Positions 44,837 through 58,500 of a stretch of DNA of 64,000 nt are shown here, one piece after another. The position numbers were made by a program, and so were the translations under genes. Location: contig JAKOGH010000035.1 of the NCBI GenBank assembly GCA_024811115.1, positions 124,001 to 188,000 of the forward strand, written 5' to 3'. Source of the stretch: Terana coerulea (lineage: Eukaryota > Basidiomycota > Agaricomycetes > Polyporales > Phanerochaetaceae). How positions within the stretch are numbered: position 1 is the first letter of the stretch; each line of letters begins with the position of its first letter. The notes under the pieces are model-generated. The model searched no databases, was not told the DNA's origin, and saw only the letters and a list, made by a program, of their open reading frames with translations.

Positions 44837-45449
44837 GGCCCCTTCGAGCGTGAGCGAATTCCCACTGAGGCGTTACAACCTTCACCGACCGATCAGTTCA
44901 ACCTTTGATTATCAGGAGCATGACTGCACGCTGCAGCGCCCAGTGGTGTCTGGAGCGGCACGGCAGAGTGTACTCCTTGTAGTCATGCATGCGCAGGTCA
45001 TACCGTCACCTCCACCAGTACCCATCGCGAGCGGAGCGAGTGCGTCCAGTGACATGTCGGCACCCTCGGAAGAGTTAGAAAGCTAGCGCGGCCGAACTGA
45101 ATATTAGGCATTGTCCGCCAGCGGAATCTATCCTTGCGTGTCAATAACCTAAATCATCGTAGAGTCAAACGGGCCTGAAGCCAGAGGTCTTGTCAGCCGT
45201 ACCCGCTTCGTTGCGTCGAACACCGCAAGTGCTGGGATTATCTTTCCCTCAGTACCAAAGAGTGTCGGAATGTGAAGTGGTTCCATGGAATTAGACCGCA
45301 CAATCCACGACCTGCACGTAAATGAGGGCGGGTATGGCTTTCTAATCGCAAGCTTCCGACCTTTCCCCACCTCAAATGCCGACACGTTGATGAATTACAA
45401 CTGGCAGTACCGCCAGACACTTCCTTGGTACCAACTTGGTAGCATATAG
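44837..45449. other. Convergent intergenic region
   Basis: About 610 bases between the complex I gene (+) and threonine dehydratase (-). Small open frames (up to about 100 codons) have no domain, and both 3' ends should lie here. No structured RNA or repeat was recognised. Confidence 0.5.
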
Positions 45450-47383
45450 CTACGCCCGAAGGTATCTTTTGTACACCTCATTCTCCGTCTCCTCCACATA
45501 AGGATATCCAAGGTTCTCTAGGAACTTCTCGAAGTCTGCAGCGTCGTTCGGTGGCACTTGTATCCCTGCCAGCACCTTTCCAATATCTTCATGGCGGACA
45601 TTAATCTCAAATTCACAGCACGTGAGCGTCAGAACAGAGAGACTTACCCGCTCCGTGATTCCGGTAGTGGAATAACGAAATATTCCAACCAGCGTGGATG
45701 CCTTCGAGGAACCGTCGCAATGCTGCTGGCCTCTCGGGGAATTCTATCACACTGTGAGCGTCGCGCACTGGCACCGTATGGGCTTCTCGAGAGACTTACC
45801 GAAGCGGAACATCCTCTCATTAGGCACCACGCTACGACCGCCGATCATGTACCGCGCGTGACTCTTCGCAAGCTCGTCGTCGCTGATGTCGAAGCCCTTC
45901 ATGCCGCTCTTCTCGAGTTGCGTGAGCACATCCGACACCTCCTTCTCGCGCTGTGTCGTCTCGAGCTTGAAGGAGATGAATATCTGGGCGCGTTCCGAAT
46001 CGTTGTACCGATAGATGAATTCGGTGGTGGCGCGAGGGTGGATGATTGTATGCAAAGCAACAAAGCTATCGTGCTAGTGTGAGCTACGGTGATTCCCGTG
46101 CAGAGGTATGAACGCACCTGCCAGGCTTCTCAGGAATCTCTACGCTGAGGAGGGCTTCGCGCCCCTCTCCCAGTTCCGCACGCTCCGCGACGAATCGTAG
46201 CCGGTCAAAGTTCATATTTGCGCCGCTGACGACAACGACGAACCGCTTGTTCGCACCGAGCAGGTTATTTTGTGCGATGTACCGCTTGAGACCAGCCAAT
46301 GCAAGTGCACCCGCAGGTTCGGTGATAGATCTCGTCTCTGAACCCTTAGTGAGCTTGTTGAAAAGTTACACAACCGGCATGAGCTTACCTTCAAAGACGT
46401 CCTTGATGGCAGCACATATTTCGTCGGTGTCGGCTTTCACGACGCCGTCCAAGAGTTGCTGGCACACGCGGAACGACTCTTCACCAACGATCTTCACGGC
46501 AGTGCCATCGCTGAACGGTCCCACCTCTCTCAAAAGAATCCGCTTCTTCTCCTGCAGACTGCGCTCCATCGCGTCGCCATCAAACGTCTCAACGCCAATA
46601 ACCTTCGTCTTCGGGTCTCCGATGCGCTTGACATACGATGCAATGCCCGCAGCGAGACCGCCGCCGCCGATGGCCGCGAATATTCCGTCGAGATCTTCCG
46701 ACTCGGGGAGCTTATTCAGAATCTCCACACCGATGGTACCCTGACCGGCAATGACGAGGGGATCATCGTATGGGGGCACAAAAGTGATGCTGTGTACTTT
46801 TGCGAGGCGGGCACATTCAGCTTTGGCTTCGTCAAAGTCGTTGCCGTGTAGCACGACTTTTGCACCCAAGCGTGAGACGTTCCGGACCTTGATGGATGGT
46901 GTGTTCTGGGGCATAACGATCGTGCATGGAATGCCCAGTTTCTGGCCAGAGAGCGCGACACCTTGCGCATGGTTTCCTATAACACAAACGTAACGGGCAT
47001 AGTCATGAGATACCTGGGTATATCATACGACATCGGTACGCACAACACTGACCAGCACTGCACGTCACGACGCCCTTCCATCGCTCGTCCTTCGGGATAT
47101 GCGCCATAAAATTGTACGCCCCGCGGATTTTGAAGCTGAAGACGTCTTGGAGGTCTTCTCGCTTCAGCCATATTTCGTTTCCGAGCCTCGCTGATAGGCC
47201 CTCGCATCGTATGAGCGGAGTCTCCTTGACAAAGTCGTAGACCTTGGTGTTGAGGATGAGACGAAGGTAGTCAGGGGTGCCATCCGGCAGGAGGTGGTGC
47301 TTCGCTAGACGCGGGTACGAGATGGGCTCCGGGGCATGCGACGAGTATTCTAGAGTAGCAGACGTAGCCATCGTTTCGTCCAA
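45450..47383 (-). CDS. ILV1: Threonine dehydratase (isoleucine biosynthesis)
   Basis: ILV1 is a PLP enzyme that deaminates threonine to 2-oxobutyrate, the first step to isoleucine. The minus strand gives [20 protein letters not shown], the PLP-lysine motif [31 protein letters not shown], the phosphate-binding glycine loop [26 protein letters not shown] and [14 protein letters not shown]. Two C-terminal ACT-like regulatory domains follow ([20 protein letters not shown] and [20 protein letters not shown]), which normally mediate isoleucine feedback and valine activation. It ends EVYKRYLRA with TAG at 45450-45452. The intron between CSAG and NHAQ is well formed. The start is [13 protein letters not shown] at 47383, or the second ATG at 47371. 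The N-terminus is short and not clearly a mitochondrial presequence, unlike yeast Ilv1. No lesion seen. Confidence 0.93.
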
Positions 47384-47896
47384 TGATGCAAGAGATTAGG
47401 ATGAAAGGGCAAGGTGGAGAGAATGAGTTATATGAAAGCAAATCTCGGGGAGTGACTCACCTCAAAGCAAGCTCAAAAAGGCAATCGACGGATTCCTCAC
47501 CTTTCCTCATGCACTTTGCGCGCCCTCCTCGAGGCAAGTTATATGCTGGGCAGGGGCACAGGCCAGGCCGAACCTCACGTAAAGGACGGCTATTCAGCAG
47601 CTTGGCGAAGGGGATTCATTTAAGTCTAGTAGTACGTGCTACTACCTAAACCAGTACGGACATGATATGACGGGGATGGTACTATACGACAGGTCAGCGG
47701 GGGTGAAATACATCGAAGTGAGAGTAGTGGAGGTGTGTAGGACAGCAGGATTAATCATCATAAAGAAAGAAGAGATGGCGAGAAGACAAGATAATCCCAA
47801 AGACCAATGATACAACAGAGAGGGAGGGAAAGCAAGAGACATGATAGCGAGTCCACGATCGAAAGGTAAGACAAGGGATAAAGTCACGGCAGTCTG
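47384..47896. other. Intergenic region
   Basis: About 510 bases containing the ILV1 promoter and the 3' end of the PHD-finger gene, both on the minus strand. An A/G-rich tract runs from about 47750 to 47880. No gene was recognised. Confidence 0.5.
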
Positions 47897-50080
47897 TCAT
47901 GAAGTCGCCGTTCTCCGTTCTCTCTCCTTCATCTTCGCCCCTGGTCCATATCTCTCCTGGAAGTTTATGAGCTCCTCCATGAGGCTCTCCATTTGTTTCA
48001 TTGTCGACAACGCCGACTCTGGACCGGGGCCTTGCAGTGGTATGAACGAGCCATTCGTCTCCGACGGCCGCGACCGAATCTCGACTGGCGAAGCGGCGTC
48101 CGCGCCGGTGTCCGGGTCAGACTCGCTCTTATCCTGCTCCGGCGGCTGGTGACCGGACTCTCCGGACTCGGGAGCATCTACACGTGTAGCGCGAGTCTCC
48201 TTCAGCACGCTCTCCAACGCTTCCCGACGCCTCCCCCGCTCTGCAGCGCTTGCCTGCTCTCGCCCAACCCATTCGACAAGCGATCGGACGCGCTTGTTCA
48301 TATCCACCACGCTCATGCGTTTACTCGGCCACTTGACTTTCACTCCCCGCTCCGCCAAGCGGTCGCTCGAGTCGGCGACGTGCGCAGCGCTGCCGATCCC
48401 GCGAACTTCGAGTGGTCGCGGTATGTCGGTGGGCAACATGGGTTCAAGGTGAGCGAGGTAGTCGGGGAGGTGCCATGATGTGAAGAGCGGCTGCTGTGAC
48501 ACGGCGTACGCGTGGGAAGCATGGTACGCTCGCGACGTCTGCGCTGAGGATGTTGGGCCGTGTCCGTTCACGCCATTTGCATGTGTGCGGCGGCTGCTAG
48601 TTTCTTGGGCTGTGTAGCGGGTGTGAGGAGGCATGCATCAAGCTTAGGAATGATAGCCTCACCTTTCGTTCGGTTGCCTGCCTTCCTTGCGCTTGTAACT
48701 TGGGTTCACACGTCACGTGAGTGACGTCACGACACTCTGATGCTTTGTACGCGACTCACCTTCGTCGCCGTCGACGGACATGGCGTCTTGGGCTTTGCGG
48801 GCACCACCACGCTTCCCTCGCGCTGCGCTGAGCTTGGTATTCGACACCGTCGTCGCGGACAAAGGTGGCGGCAGAGACGGCTTCGTCGTGACAATCGGCG
48901 AGGCGTCGGGCGCAGCGTTGCCGGCATGTGTACGGTCTGACATTAGAGATGCGGACCGTGCGCGTTTCGGTGGTATGCTGCAGGCCTGTTAGGATCATCT
49001 ATGGCTGGAAACAACGGGCAGCGCACCTATCGTCGTCAGTCCGCTTCCGCTTCTTCCGTGCACTGACGATGTCTGCTTCAACCTCTAGCTCCAGCTCAGT
49101 TTCTTGTGCTCGGCCGTTCATGATAGCCGGTGAAGACACGAGCGGTTTTCTGTCTGGGTTTTCCTTTGCAGCTTCCGCGGCGGCCGCCTCGGCGGCGGTG
49201 GACTCGATGAGGAGTTGTACCTCCCGTTCGTATGCAGCATCTCTACTGTTCATGGTGTTCCGTCGTTTCGGCGGTTGCTTCAGCGGGAGGTTGGGTGAAT
49301 GAGAGCGCGACGACCGTGGTTGGTTAGCCTGGGAAATGGAGTTTGGCGGATGCGTTTGCCATATTTCCTGGACGATGCGGGCATTGAGCTTTAAAGCAGA
49401 CCGGTAGAGCGTGGCGCAAGTACCTCAGCAGATCAGGATACAGGTCCGGCTTGCACTTTTCGCAGTAATAGAGGGTGGGCACGGTATCAGGAGATGTGAA
49501 TCCCATGCACGTCCCATGCTGCCAAGCGTGACAGCCATCGCATTCAGCCATGAAATCAGAGTTTTCAGACTCATCGAGGCCTTGAGGCAGCCATGAGCCA
49601 TGCAGCAGCTCACAAATGAACGCGACACGCACCCGATTCCTGGCAGATACACCGTGTCACCCCTGCTTCCTCCTCTTCCTCTTCTTGCACATCTGCGCCC
49701 GCCGTCGACGAGCTTGCTTTGGGTGCGTCGTCGTCGCCAGGGATGTCGATCGTTAGAGACCCCTTCTCCTTGTCTTTGGGCTTGCGCTTCGCCCGACCGT
49801 TGTTGGTGGTGGTGGTGGGGGTCGAGCCGTTGATGCCATTCCTGGGGACGTCCTCGAGTGGCTCATCGACGTCTTCGTTCTTCGCACGCTTGGCGCGGGC
49901 AGAGCTACTCGACGACAGTGGTGGGGGCCTATGTGTAGGGTCTTTGGGCTTCGGGGCGGTCTCGGTGGTGGGGGAGCCGGTCGGAGACTTGGAGGTGGAT
50001 GCAGCGGGGACAGAACGTCGTCCAGAGCGTCGGGGCTCTTTAGGGGAAGGTGGCGGGCCCATCGTCGCCACATTCGCCAT
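47897..50080 (-). CDS. PHD-finger nuclear protein (Cti6-like)
   Basis: Start MANVATMGPPPSPKEPRRSG at 50080. A disordered Ser/Pro/Lys-rich region precedes the PHD finger: GVTRCICQES, FMAECDGCHAWQHGTCMGFT and YYCEKCKPDLYPDLLR, giving the C4-H-C3 zinc ligands. An intron inside the finger (gtgcgt...tcaag) rejoins QESG to LDESEN. After it come RRNTMNSRDAAYEREVQLLI and a basic KKRKRTDDD stretch. The C-terminal part contains SWHLPDYLAHLEPMLPTDIP and VKVKWPSKRMSVVDMNKRVR, SLVEWVGREQASA, which I associate with fungal PHD proteins of the Cti6 type that bind methylated histone H3 within Rpd3 histone-deacetylase complexes. Complex membership is inferred. Stop at 47897. The gene lies head-to-head with VPS8. 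Confidence 0.8.
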
Positions 50081-50379
50081 CGTAACAGTCGTGAAAGTTG
50101 ATTTCGGGCGCGGGATGGAAAGGGAGGGGGAAAGCAGCGTACAGAGGGTACCAATTATTACATTCAGCCCAATTATTTTTGGTCCTTTTGATAAGTCCTT
50201 TGTGGCCAAATCTTTGATGCTGGCCAGCTTGACCGTTGGCCTTTCCATTCCTTTGTCGCTACTGCAAAGGCTGCCATACTGCTTGAATACAAAATCGCTC
50301 ACTGAGCAACATAACGGGGGACACGAAAGTGCAAGAGGGCCGCATCTAATCGAGTTCACCAGTTATTTAGCCAATATAT
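50081..50379. promoter_or_regulatory. Shared promoter region of the PHD-finger gene and VPS8
   Basis: About 300 bases between divergent genes. If VPS8 starts at 50500 instead of 50380 the gap is 419 bases. An ATATATATGCG stretch sits at about 50375 beside VPS8; no further element is assigned. Confidence 0.4.
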
Positions 50380-53300
50380 ATGCGCTTTGAGCGTCTGCTC
50401 AATCAACCCGCGTCACCGCGGACCTTGCTCTCAATCTCACCCGCGACACCGCCCAACGACGTTGTCCTTGACCTCAAGGTTCGAAGCCTCGGAAGGCATA
50501 TGAATGGCACACAGGATGAGCAGCGTGCCGATTCGCCAGGTCGACCTCATTCTCCGGCCTTTTCCGACACCGGAGAGGAGGCCCAGGACGACAACCACGC
50601 CGGGGACTACTCGACGCGCTTTGAGGAGCTCATGAACGACGGGGACGATGTGGACACAGATGACCAGGCCAACGACGAAGATGATGATGAAGGATTCTTC
50701 TACTCCGGCGTTGACGCTGAACCCCAAGCTGGAACTTATCGCGAACAGCTGAAAGATGTCTTAGGACCGGAGGACGAAGATGAGGTGGTTTCAGACGGAG
50801 AGGGAGGGGACCGTTCTTCCATGCTGCATAGTGTGCAGGAGAAGGAAATGTTTGAATCATCCATGGATGATGAAGCCAGGGTGAGTCTTGACACGCCTTC
50901 ACAGCGCACAAGTGACCTTTACACCTCATGTAGCCTGCGGATGCCTCGTCAGACTTGTCACCGACCACGTCGTCGTCAGCATCTGGCTATCCTGTACCTC
51001 CCAAAGTGGTCATATCCTCCGCCCCTAGTGGACCACAGAAGTCAATGCGACCTTTCCTGCATCCCACTATATCACGACTCCGATCCACAACCCCGCAGGC
51101 TTCACGAACAAACTCAGTGGCTAGTCTGGGCACGGCAGACTCAAAACTTGGATTATCCACTCCTGCTTCGCATTTCTCTGCCCTTTCACCAACTTCATCT
51201 CAATCAAACCTTCCGGAACGGCCTGTGCAAGGCCCGGATACGCCTTCCCAGGACGAGCGCGAGGTATTCAGGTGGTCGCAGTTGCGGAATATCAGCGATT
51301 TGCTCTTCCAGAAGCACGCGCAGAAGGCGACGACGCTCTTGGGAGCTCCCGCGACAGTCGGTTCCCCCACTGTGCTTGCGGCGAACGGCTTGATATGTAT
51401 CGGGACAGACACTGGGCGAACTTTGGTGTTCGACTTCAAGCAGAATTTACGATGCGTCTGCGGATCCTCAGGTGCGCATTGCGTAGATTGTTGCATACGT
51501 GCTTCACTAACCAACGTGCCTAGACCAGTCCATTGGCCCTGTGACTGCACTTGCGCTTTCCTACGATCACACCTACGTCGCCTCAGGCCATTCTTCTGGT
51601 CATATCCAGCTCTTCGACGTCAACAACCCTAGAACCCCCGCCCGCTTTGTATCACCCACCACTATGTCTGAAGTCGCTGCCGGCCGGCAGGAAGGGCACC
51701 TTGCAGGTTCCCGTATAGTCAGCGTCGGGTTCGTCGCAGGGAGGCACACAGCTATTGTTTCCGCCGACGACAACGGCCTTTCCTTCTATCACAGCCTCGG
51801 GAAAGTCTTGTTCGTGGAGGCCTCAGACACACTACGCATTTTGGGCAAGTATCCCGACGAAGGGGACCCTCTGGCAGACCAGGGTCTAGCCACGCGTGGA
51901 ATGCAGCATCCGTCCCGTCGGCGTAAGGCAAGGAAAGCACATACCATACTGGCGACCGCACCTCTTCCTTTGGGTACTTCCTCCCATCCCACCGACGGTT
52001 ATAATCTGGTTGCGCTGTTAACGCCGATCAAGCTTGTCGTCGTGGGCTTGAAACCGACCCCGAAGACTTGGTACAGGCGACATAGGGAAGTGGACGACGA
52101 AGGCACAACATCTAAGTCTAGATTCAAAGGTGTCCTTGCCTGGTTCCCGAGCGTAGAGCCGACGAATCCCGCACCAGAGGCTCCACCCAATGGCAAGAGT
52201 CACGCCATCGCGCCTCCCGGGACCAAGCCGATGCTTGTTTATGGGTGGGGAAGCGCAGTTAATCTTGTTCTAGTATCCGAATCGAAGGTCGTGCAGGAGG
52301 TCAAGAATCCCAAGAACGGCAAGGTTTCTCGCGTGGAAACTGGTCGCATTGTGTTCGAGGAGAGCAAGACATGGCCTGTTGGCGGAGATATGCTCGCGTT
52401 ACAGTGGTTGAATTCCAATGTGGGTTCGTCTGGATCTTCTCACTGGTTCCAGATTACATGACCTGACGGCCAACCTAATGCAGCAAATCATTGTCACTAC
52501 TTCTACGACCCTCGAAGTTTGGGATATTCACACCTTCAAGTTGGTTGAGCAAGTTTTGTTCGATGCCTGGTCTCTTATGTCTCCGATACTGGGCCATACC
52601 ACCAACGGCTCGGTGTCTTACGCAGACGCCATCACGGAAGTGGCACATAGTGTCAGGGTATACAAGGGCAAGATATTTTTACTGGTAAGACTGCCTTGAA
52701 CTACGAATGTTCAGACCGCACATGCTAATTGATGCCCACAGGGCCAGCATGACGTTAGGGTAGGAACGCTCCTCACATGGGCAGATCGCATCCTGCACTT
52801 CGTGGGAGGCGGCGATTTCCTAAGCGCTATCGACCTCGCTCGCTCGTACTATCTCGGCGAAGCTCCTGGGAATAGGAATGGCCTTCCGGACAGTCCGGAC
52901 GAGTTGCGCTCCCTCGTCGGCGAGAAGATGCGCGAGCTCATGGTCGCGTCCGCTGGATATGCATTTGCTGAGGAGAGAATGACGGACAGCACGCATATCA
53001 CTCCTGATGGCAGAGGCGTGGATCGAACCTCGCTATTTGAAGGCCTTGTAGGCACATGCGCACGGGCGTGCATGGCACTGGACGACTTCGACTTCCTTTT
53101 CGAGGACTTGTACTCATACTACGACAACAACGGGATTTCGGGGATTTTCTTGGAACAGCTAGAACCATTTATTCTTGAAGGCAGCATCCATTTCGTCCCG
53201 CCACGGATAACCCAGCGACTCATTGCACTGCACGATGCGCATGAGCGGCCTGATCTCGCCGAGCGTATCATCTGGCATATCGACCCCGATTGCTTGGATA

Positions 53301-55441
53301 TCAACCAGTCTATCCTTCTGTGTCAGCGCTACCACCTCTATGATGCGCTGATTTATGTCTATACCCGTGCCATGAGGGACTATGTCTCTCCCATGGTGCA
53401 ACTCCTCGAGCTCATTCGGCAAGTTCAACGGTACCGACGGATGCGCGCCGAAACATCCCCTTCATCCCGAGCATACCTCAATGACAACGAGGCCGAAGAT
53501 ATCGCTATTAACGCGTACAAGATTTATCCTTACCTGGGTAACATCTTGACTGGCCTCACGTATCCTAGCGGAGAACCATTACCCGAAGACGAGGCACTTC
53601 AGGCGAAACACGATGTTTACACCAAGTTCCTGTTCTTTGGACGTTCAAGCGTGTGGCCACTTGGAGAGGGAGGCAAACTCATTCTCACCTGCGAAGAGGA
53701 AAATGGCACTGAGCCGACCTACCCCTACGCCCGTCTACTCCTTCGGTTCGACGCCGAGGCCTTCCTTCATACTATCGACTTGGCATTTGAAGACCATTAT
53801 CTCAATGACAAGTCATTGAGTATCAGTCGCCTCGTGATCGTGAAAATCCTCCTCGAGATCTTGTCGTCGCCAGATACCCCTCAGAGCGACAGGACATTCA
53901 TCAACATCTTCATTGCTCGAAACGTGCCAAAGTACATCCAGTTCATTCAGATGGCGCCGAGCACCTTGCACGGCATCTTGATCGCTCTAGCGGAGGATAT
54001 CGACGAGAGCACTCGGGAAGATCGACAACTGGCGGCCGAGTATCTCCTTTCGGTCTATACTCCCCACGAAGGAGACCGAATTAGTCGGATATTTGAGCAG
54101 GCTGGTTTCTATCGTATTCTCCGGTCATGGCATCGACACGAACGACAATGGGCCCCTTTGATCATGGCATACCTGAAAGACACCGACATTCCAGCACAGG
54201 AGATATTCTCTTCGATGGACGACGTTCTTAGCGTTGCGTCGAAGTCTAACAAGGGGAGCTTGCCATTGGAAGTGCTGTCGACTGTCGAAGACGCACTACC
54301 TACTCTCCTCGACATCAGCATCCCTCAGACTGCCCTCCTCCTTGACAAACGCCTTGCCGATTTCCACGACAACGCCATATCCGTGCTTGCTGACCGACCT
54401 CCGCGGGATCGCTTCATGTACCTGCGCACCCTGCTATCTCCGCCTCGAGACTCCGAGGAGCACGCACTGCAGGCATACTCTGGCAGAAGTGGCCCATCTC
54501 CGAACGTCCCGGCGGCGCTTCGAACGGAGTACCTCGAGCTTCTGTGCAAGATCGAGCCAGATGAGGTCATAGACGAACTGCAGCACCTTCCTGAAGACTT
54601 CGTGGACAGAACCGAAGCAGCTCGGATATGCGAAGATCAGGGGCTGTATGACGCCGTTATCTGGTGCTTGAACGAGAATGGCGATCCCCGCGGTGCACTG
54701 CACAAGACCGAAGAATTCGTCGAACGCCTCGCAGATTTACTCGTGGAGTCTCTAAGTAACGAAGGGGACTACGAGAAATTCCTATCAACTCTAAAGAGGA
54801 CCCAACAGAGAGCCGTAGCCGTTTGTCAAGAACACAGCAAGAAAGCGGTCGCGGGCGATGTGGCACCAGAGGAGATATGGTTCGAGCTGCTAAGAAGCCA
54901 GATTCGCTGCGTATACCGCGTCTCGCTTTCACGTCCACCGGAAGACGGCGCTGCAGACGCACCGGACCCGACCCTGCGGTCTCTTCAGGAACAGGAGGTG
55001 TTGCACGACTTGCGAGCGTCCGTGCACGAAACGTTCAACTCCCTGCTATCCGTCAGCTCGTCCAAGGCGGTCTCTTTCCCTCGGCTGTTCAAGCGGCTAG
55101 TGGAGGTGCGGGACAGCCGGATCTCGAAGGGCGCACAATACACCGAGTTCAGAGCCATCCTGAGCGGCATGCTGGAGTCATACCGATCCGAGGGCGACAT
55201 GCTTGTCATCACCAAACACCTTATGGGGCGGGACCTGTTTGTTTCTGTGGAAGAGCTGGAGCGCGCACGAGCACGGGGCTGGGCACCATCACGAGGAGTC
55301 TGTTCGAACTGCGGCGAACGACTGGCCGACACCGCTAAGTCGGCCACGTCTATCACAGGGGAAGATCGGGAAGTTATCGTCTCACGGACAGGAGTTATAT
55401 ACCATAGGAAATGCCCAGAGAAACGGGATACCACTACCTAA
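50380..55441 (+). CDS. VPS8: CORVET complex subunit VPS8
   Basis: VPS8 is the Rab5/Vps21-binding subunit of the CORVET tether on early endosomes. A disordered acidic N-terminus is followed by WD-type beta-propeller sequence (TVLAANGLICIGTDTGRTLV, ALSYDHTYVASGHSSGHIQL, SVGFVAGRHTAIVSADDNGL). One long exon from about 52742 encodes the alpha-solenoid (LLEFLIRQVQ-type repeats, FLFFGRSSVWPLGEGGKLIL, YARLLLRFDAEAFLHTIDLA, LCKIEPDEVIDELQHLPEDF). The C-terminus has a zinc-ligand cluster (GVCSNCGERLADT ... YHRKCPEK), the end of a RING-like motif. In-frame starts are 50380 (MRFERLLNQ) and 50500 (MNGTQDEQ); the first is the longest. Stop TAA at 55439-55441. The last exon alone is about 880 codons and unbroken. 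Confidence 0.93.
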
Positions 55442-55533
55442 TAGTCTACCGTAATGCTAGTGTCTGGATTTTATTCATCCTAGATCCATTTACTGCTTCG
55501 ACTGCTCAAGTACCGTGCGTTGGCGTACGAGGC

Positions 55534-58500
55534 CTAGTCATCACTCAGAGGCGCATGCGCAAGTTCTTTTAGCTGTCGGTATGTGAGGCTCTCGTTGATC
55601 GCCACTCCCAGTGACTCTGCATCCTTGCCGAACGCTTCCACGTCCAGGATCATCTGCGTCCTGATCTTTTCTTGGTCCGCTCGACCATCGTCTTCCTTAG
55701 CAGGAGCGGAGCTCCCGAACAGCGAGAATGCGGATTTCTTCCCTTTCTTCAGCCGCCGCAAGGACTCCTCGGTCTTTTGCATCGCATTGAGGAAGTAGAT
55801 AGACCTATCAAGAGTTGGGTTAGATGCAGAGAAATGCGAGCAGCAAGGGTACTCACCTCTGAGCCACGTTTTCGAATACTTCCTCCGCGTATGCGCACAT
55901 AAAATCATCCTTCAACGGCGCGCCCATTGCGTCGTTGGCGCCGATGCCGAAGAACGCCTTATGCGAGCGGAATATGAGTGATACGAAATGGCTGGGCTCG
56001 GTGGGCATCTTCTTGCTGGCGGTCATTGCCCGGAATTGGGAAGGTATTGAACGCATGGGGAGCAGGGCGTCACACCCACGTCGCGAGAGTATAGCGATGA
56101 TTTGTCCAGAGATGGGAGGTATCAGGGATATCAAGGTCGATAGAGAGTGTCGGAGGTATCTGTTCGTTCAAGAGAGGTCACGTTAGAAAGGACAATATAG
56201 TACGTTGCGAAGTCATATTGGTACCTTCTAGAGCTACGGACGCATCGTTGGGTCCATCTGCATCCGAAACCTCTGGCAGCAAGTTTGCCAACTCTTCTCG
56301 CCAGAGCTTCCACATCTGCCCTTCCATGGTCTTGATGTCGGTGAGAACGATGGCAAACTGCTGCAGCAATACTTCATCAGCAGCTACGCTCTCTGGAGAG
56401 GAGGCCTCCACTTGTTGGTTGGTAGGTGTCGCCGCACGGCCCATTAGTGGCGACGAGTTGACCTGGATGCCCACGGTAAGTTTCTTGAAGTAGAGAATTT
56501 AGGACTTCATCGTACGGTGGTCGCAGACATCGCTGGGATGGCTTTAGAAGCGGGATCAAACGCAGGCATTGCGCTCTCAGCCATGATCGATACCTACTAA
56601 TTAGCTACGCTTTGGATGTCAGCTTTCCCAGATGAACACGGAAAAGTCATATTCGCACCTGCAGCGTCAATTTCCAGAACCGATGACTCAGTTCAGGAAT
56701 GTAGACCTGACCGCTCCACACGGTAGATATCGCTGCCCAGACAGCGGTACTCTGCGCGGTCACAAATGGCTTCACATCTACGAGAAATCAATACCACCGA
56801 ATCTTTCCAGAAAGCCAGCCCGCTTTACCTTTGCTCGTGGTTCTCTCAAGCTTTGTGCTGGTCAACGATTCCTCGAGCTTCCCGACAATTTCTTTCCAGC
56901 GCAATTGAAAGTATACCGGTAACTGCCAGCGTCGCCCGAATGCCGTGTAGGTCGGATGCGCTCGCATTGCTTCTACAGCTTCTACGGACGGCGCCAGGTA
57001 TTCGAGTGACCTGATAAACGCCTGCGTTGTCTCATAATGCTGTCGAATACATAGTCAGCTGACTGTTTTTAAGAGTTGTGTGCTGAGTACACGTACTCTG
57101 CGGAACTCATCTGGCTTGCCTACGGCGAATACGACGCTGCCCAGCTCATCCATGATAGCCTTCCCAATCTCGGACCATACGACATTCGCCATAATCTCAA
57201 AGCCTCGACCGCCATCGTGGCGCAACGTCGCCATGTTTGCATCAAGTAAGGATCCCTTGCCCGTCAACGCCTTCGAGGATTGTCCGTTCGGCTTGACACC
57301 AACCTTCTCAGCTATCTCCATGATACGTTTCATGTCTCTGTCTATGAATTTGAGGATGGTGTTATAAAGGGCCGCAAGGGAATCCTCCGAGTCATCCAGA
57401 ATGTGTGGCTGCGTGTCGAAACTGGTTTCGAACGGGTTCTGTTTGGAGGCGAAAGCGGTGTATGGAGTGTATGGCGTGCGTGGTGGATGGTGGTTGCCTC
57501 CGTGGCTTGTCCGAGTATTGGCAGGGAAAGGCGTGTGTGGAAGAACAGGGCTGTGTGGTGCTGCGAGACATCCTGGATAGATCGTCTGCTTCGCTTACTA
57601 TGTGGACCTGTGCAGGCTGCGGAGAGCAACGTACCTTCTTCACGAATGCCCGTACAATATCGCTTCGCAACACTTCTTCCGCGTCCTGCCATAAACCAAG
57701 CATATCGTATGTTCGGAGGCACTCCTTAACATCTGATATGCCCTTCGCCTTGTCCAGATCAGAAGACCCCATACCCAACTCCCGTTCACCGGTCAAAGCA
57801 ACGAGAGTAGACGAGAAGAGGTGGTCCAGGTCCGAGGAGAGGGTAGACTTGATGCGGTCAATACGCTAGGTTAGGGACGTCCGTTAGATCTCATTTTAGA
57901 ACCACCAGAGAGTAGCTCACAAACCCATTGACACTCGTCTACAAACGCACTCTTCTCTGCTTGCGCCTTTGAGACATGATACAGAAGCTGAGTGTATTCT
58001 GCAGCAACACGAGATAAGTGTTTGGCGCGATTGCCTCGAGTCCTGGATTTCCTCAGTATGCAACAGGAACTGTCGGTCACAATACGCACCTTTCCTCCGT
58101 ATGCTCTTCGTCTGCACGACTGGACATCTTCATCCCAGGCATATCAGAAGGCCCTTGATCTTCGTCCGAGGGCGAAGCGATCAATAAAAGAGACTCCAGC
58201 CGGCTGACGGACTCTGATATTTTGAGCAGCAGTTGTAGGAAAGCCTGCGTTCCGATCGCTTTGAGTATTCTGAGGCTATGTCGAGTTCACAAACGACACA
58301 CTTTCTCTTCCCTGAACTCGGTTCTCTTTTGGAGCTTCTGCTGAATGGCATCCTGTATATTGTGGAGCTCCTCGCGCGATTCCTGCTCATCATAATAGTA
58401 CCCTTCATGATTACACGTATGTGCACACAACATGATAGGTCACATACAAAAACTTGCCCTCTCAAATCCCCCAACGGATACTTCAACCGTTCCAACCTTG

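Noticed and set aside
49719..50390. Plus-strand frame of 223 codons upstream of VPS8
   Set aside because: It is antisense to the PHD-finger gene's disordered N-terminus and shows no conserved motif.
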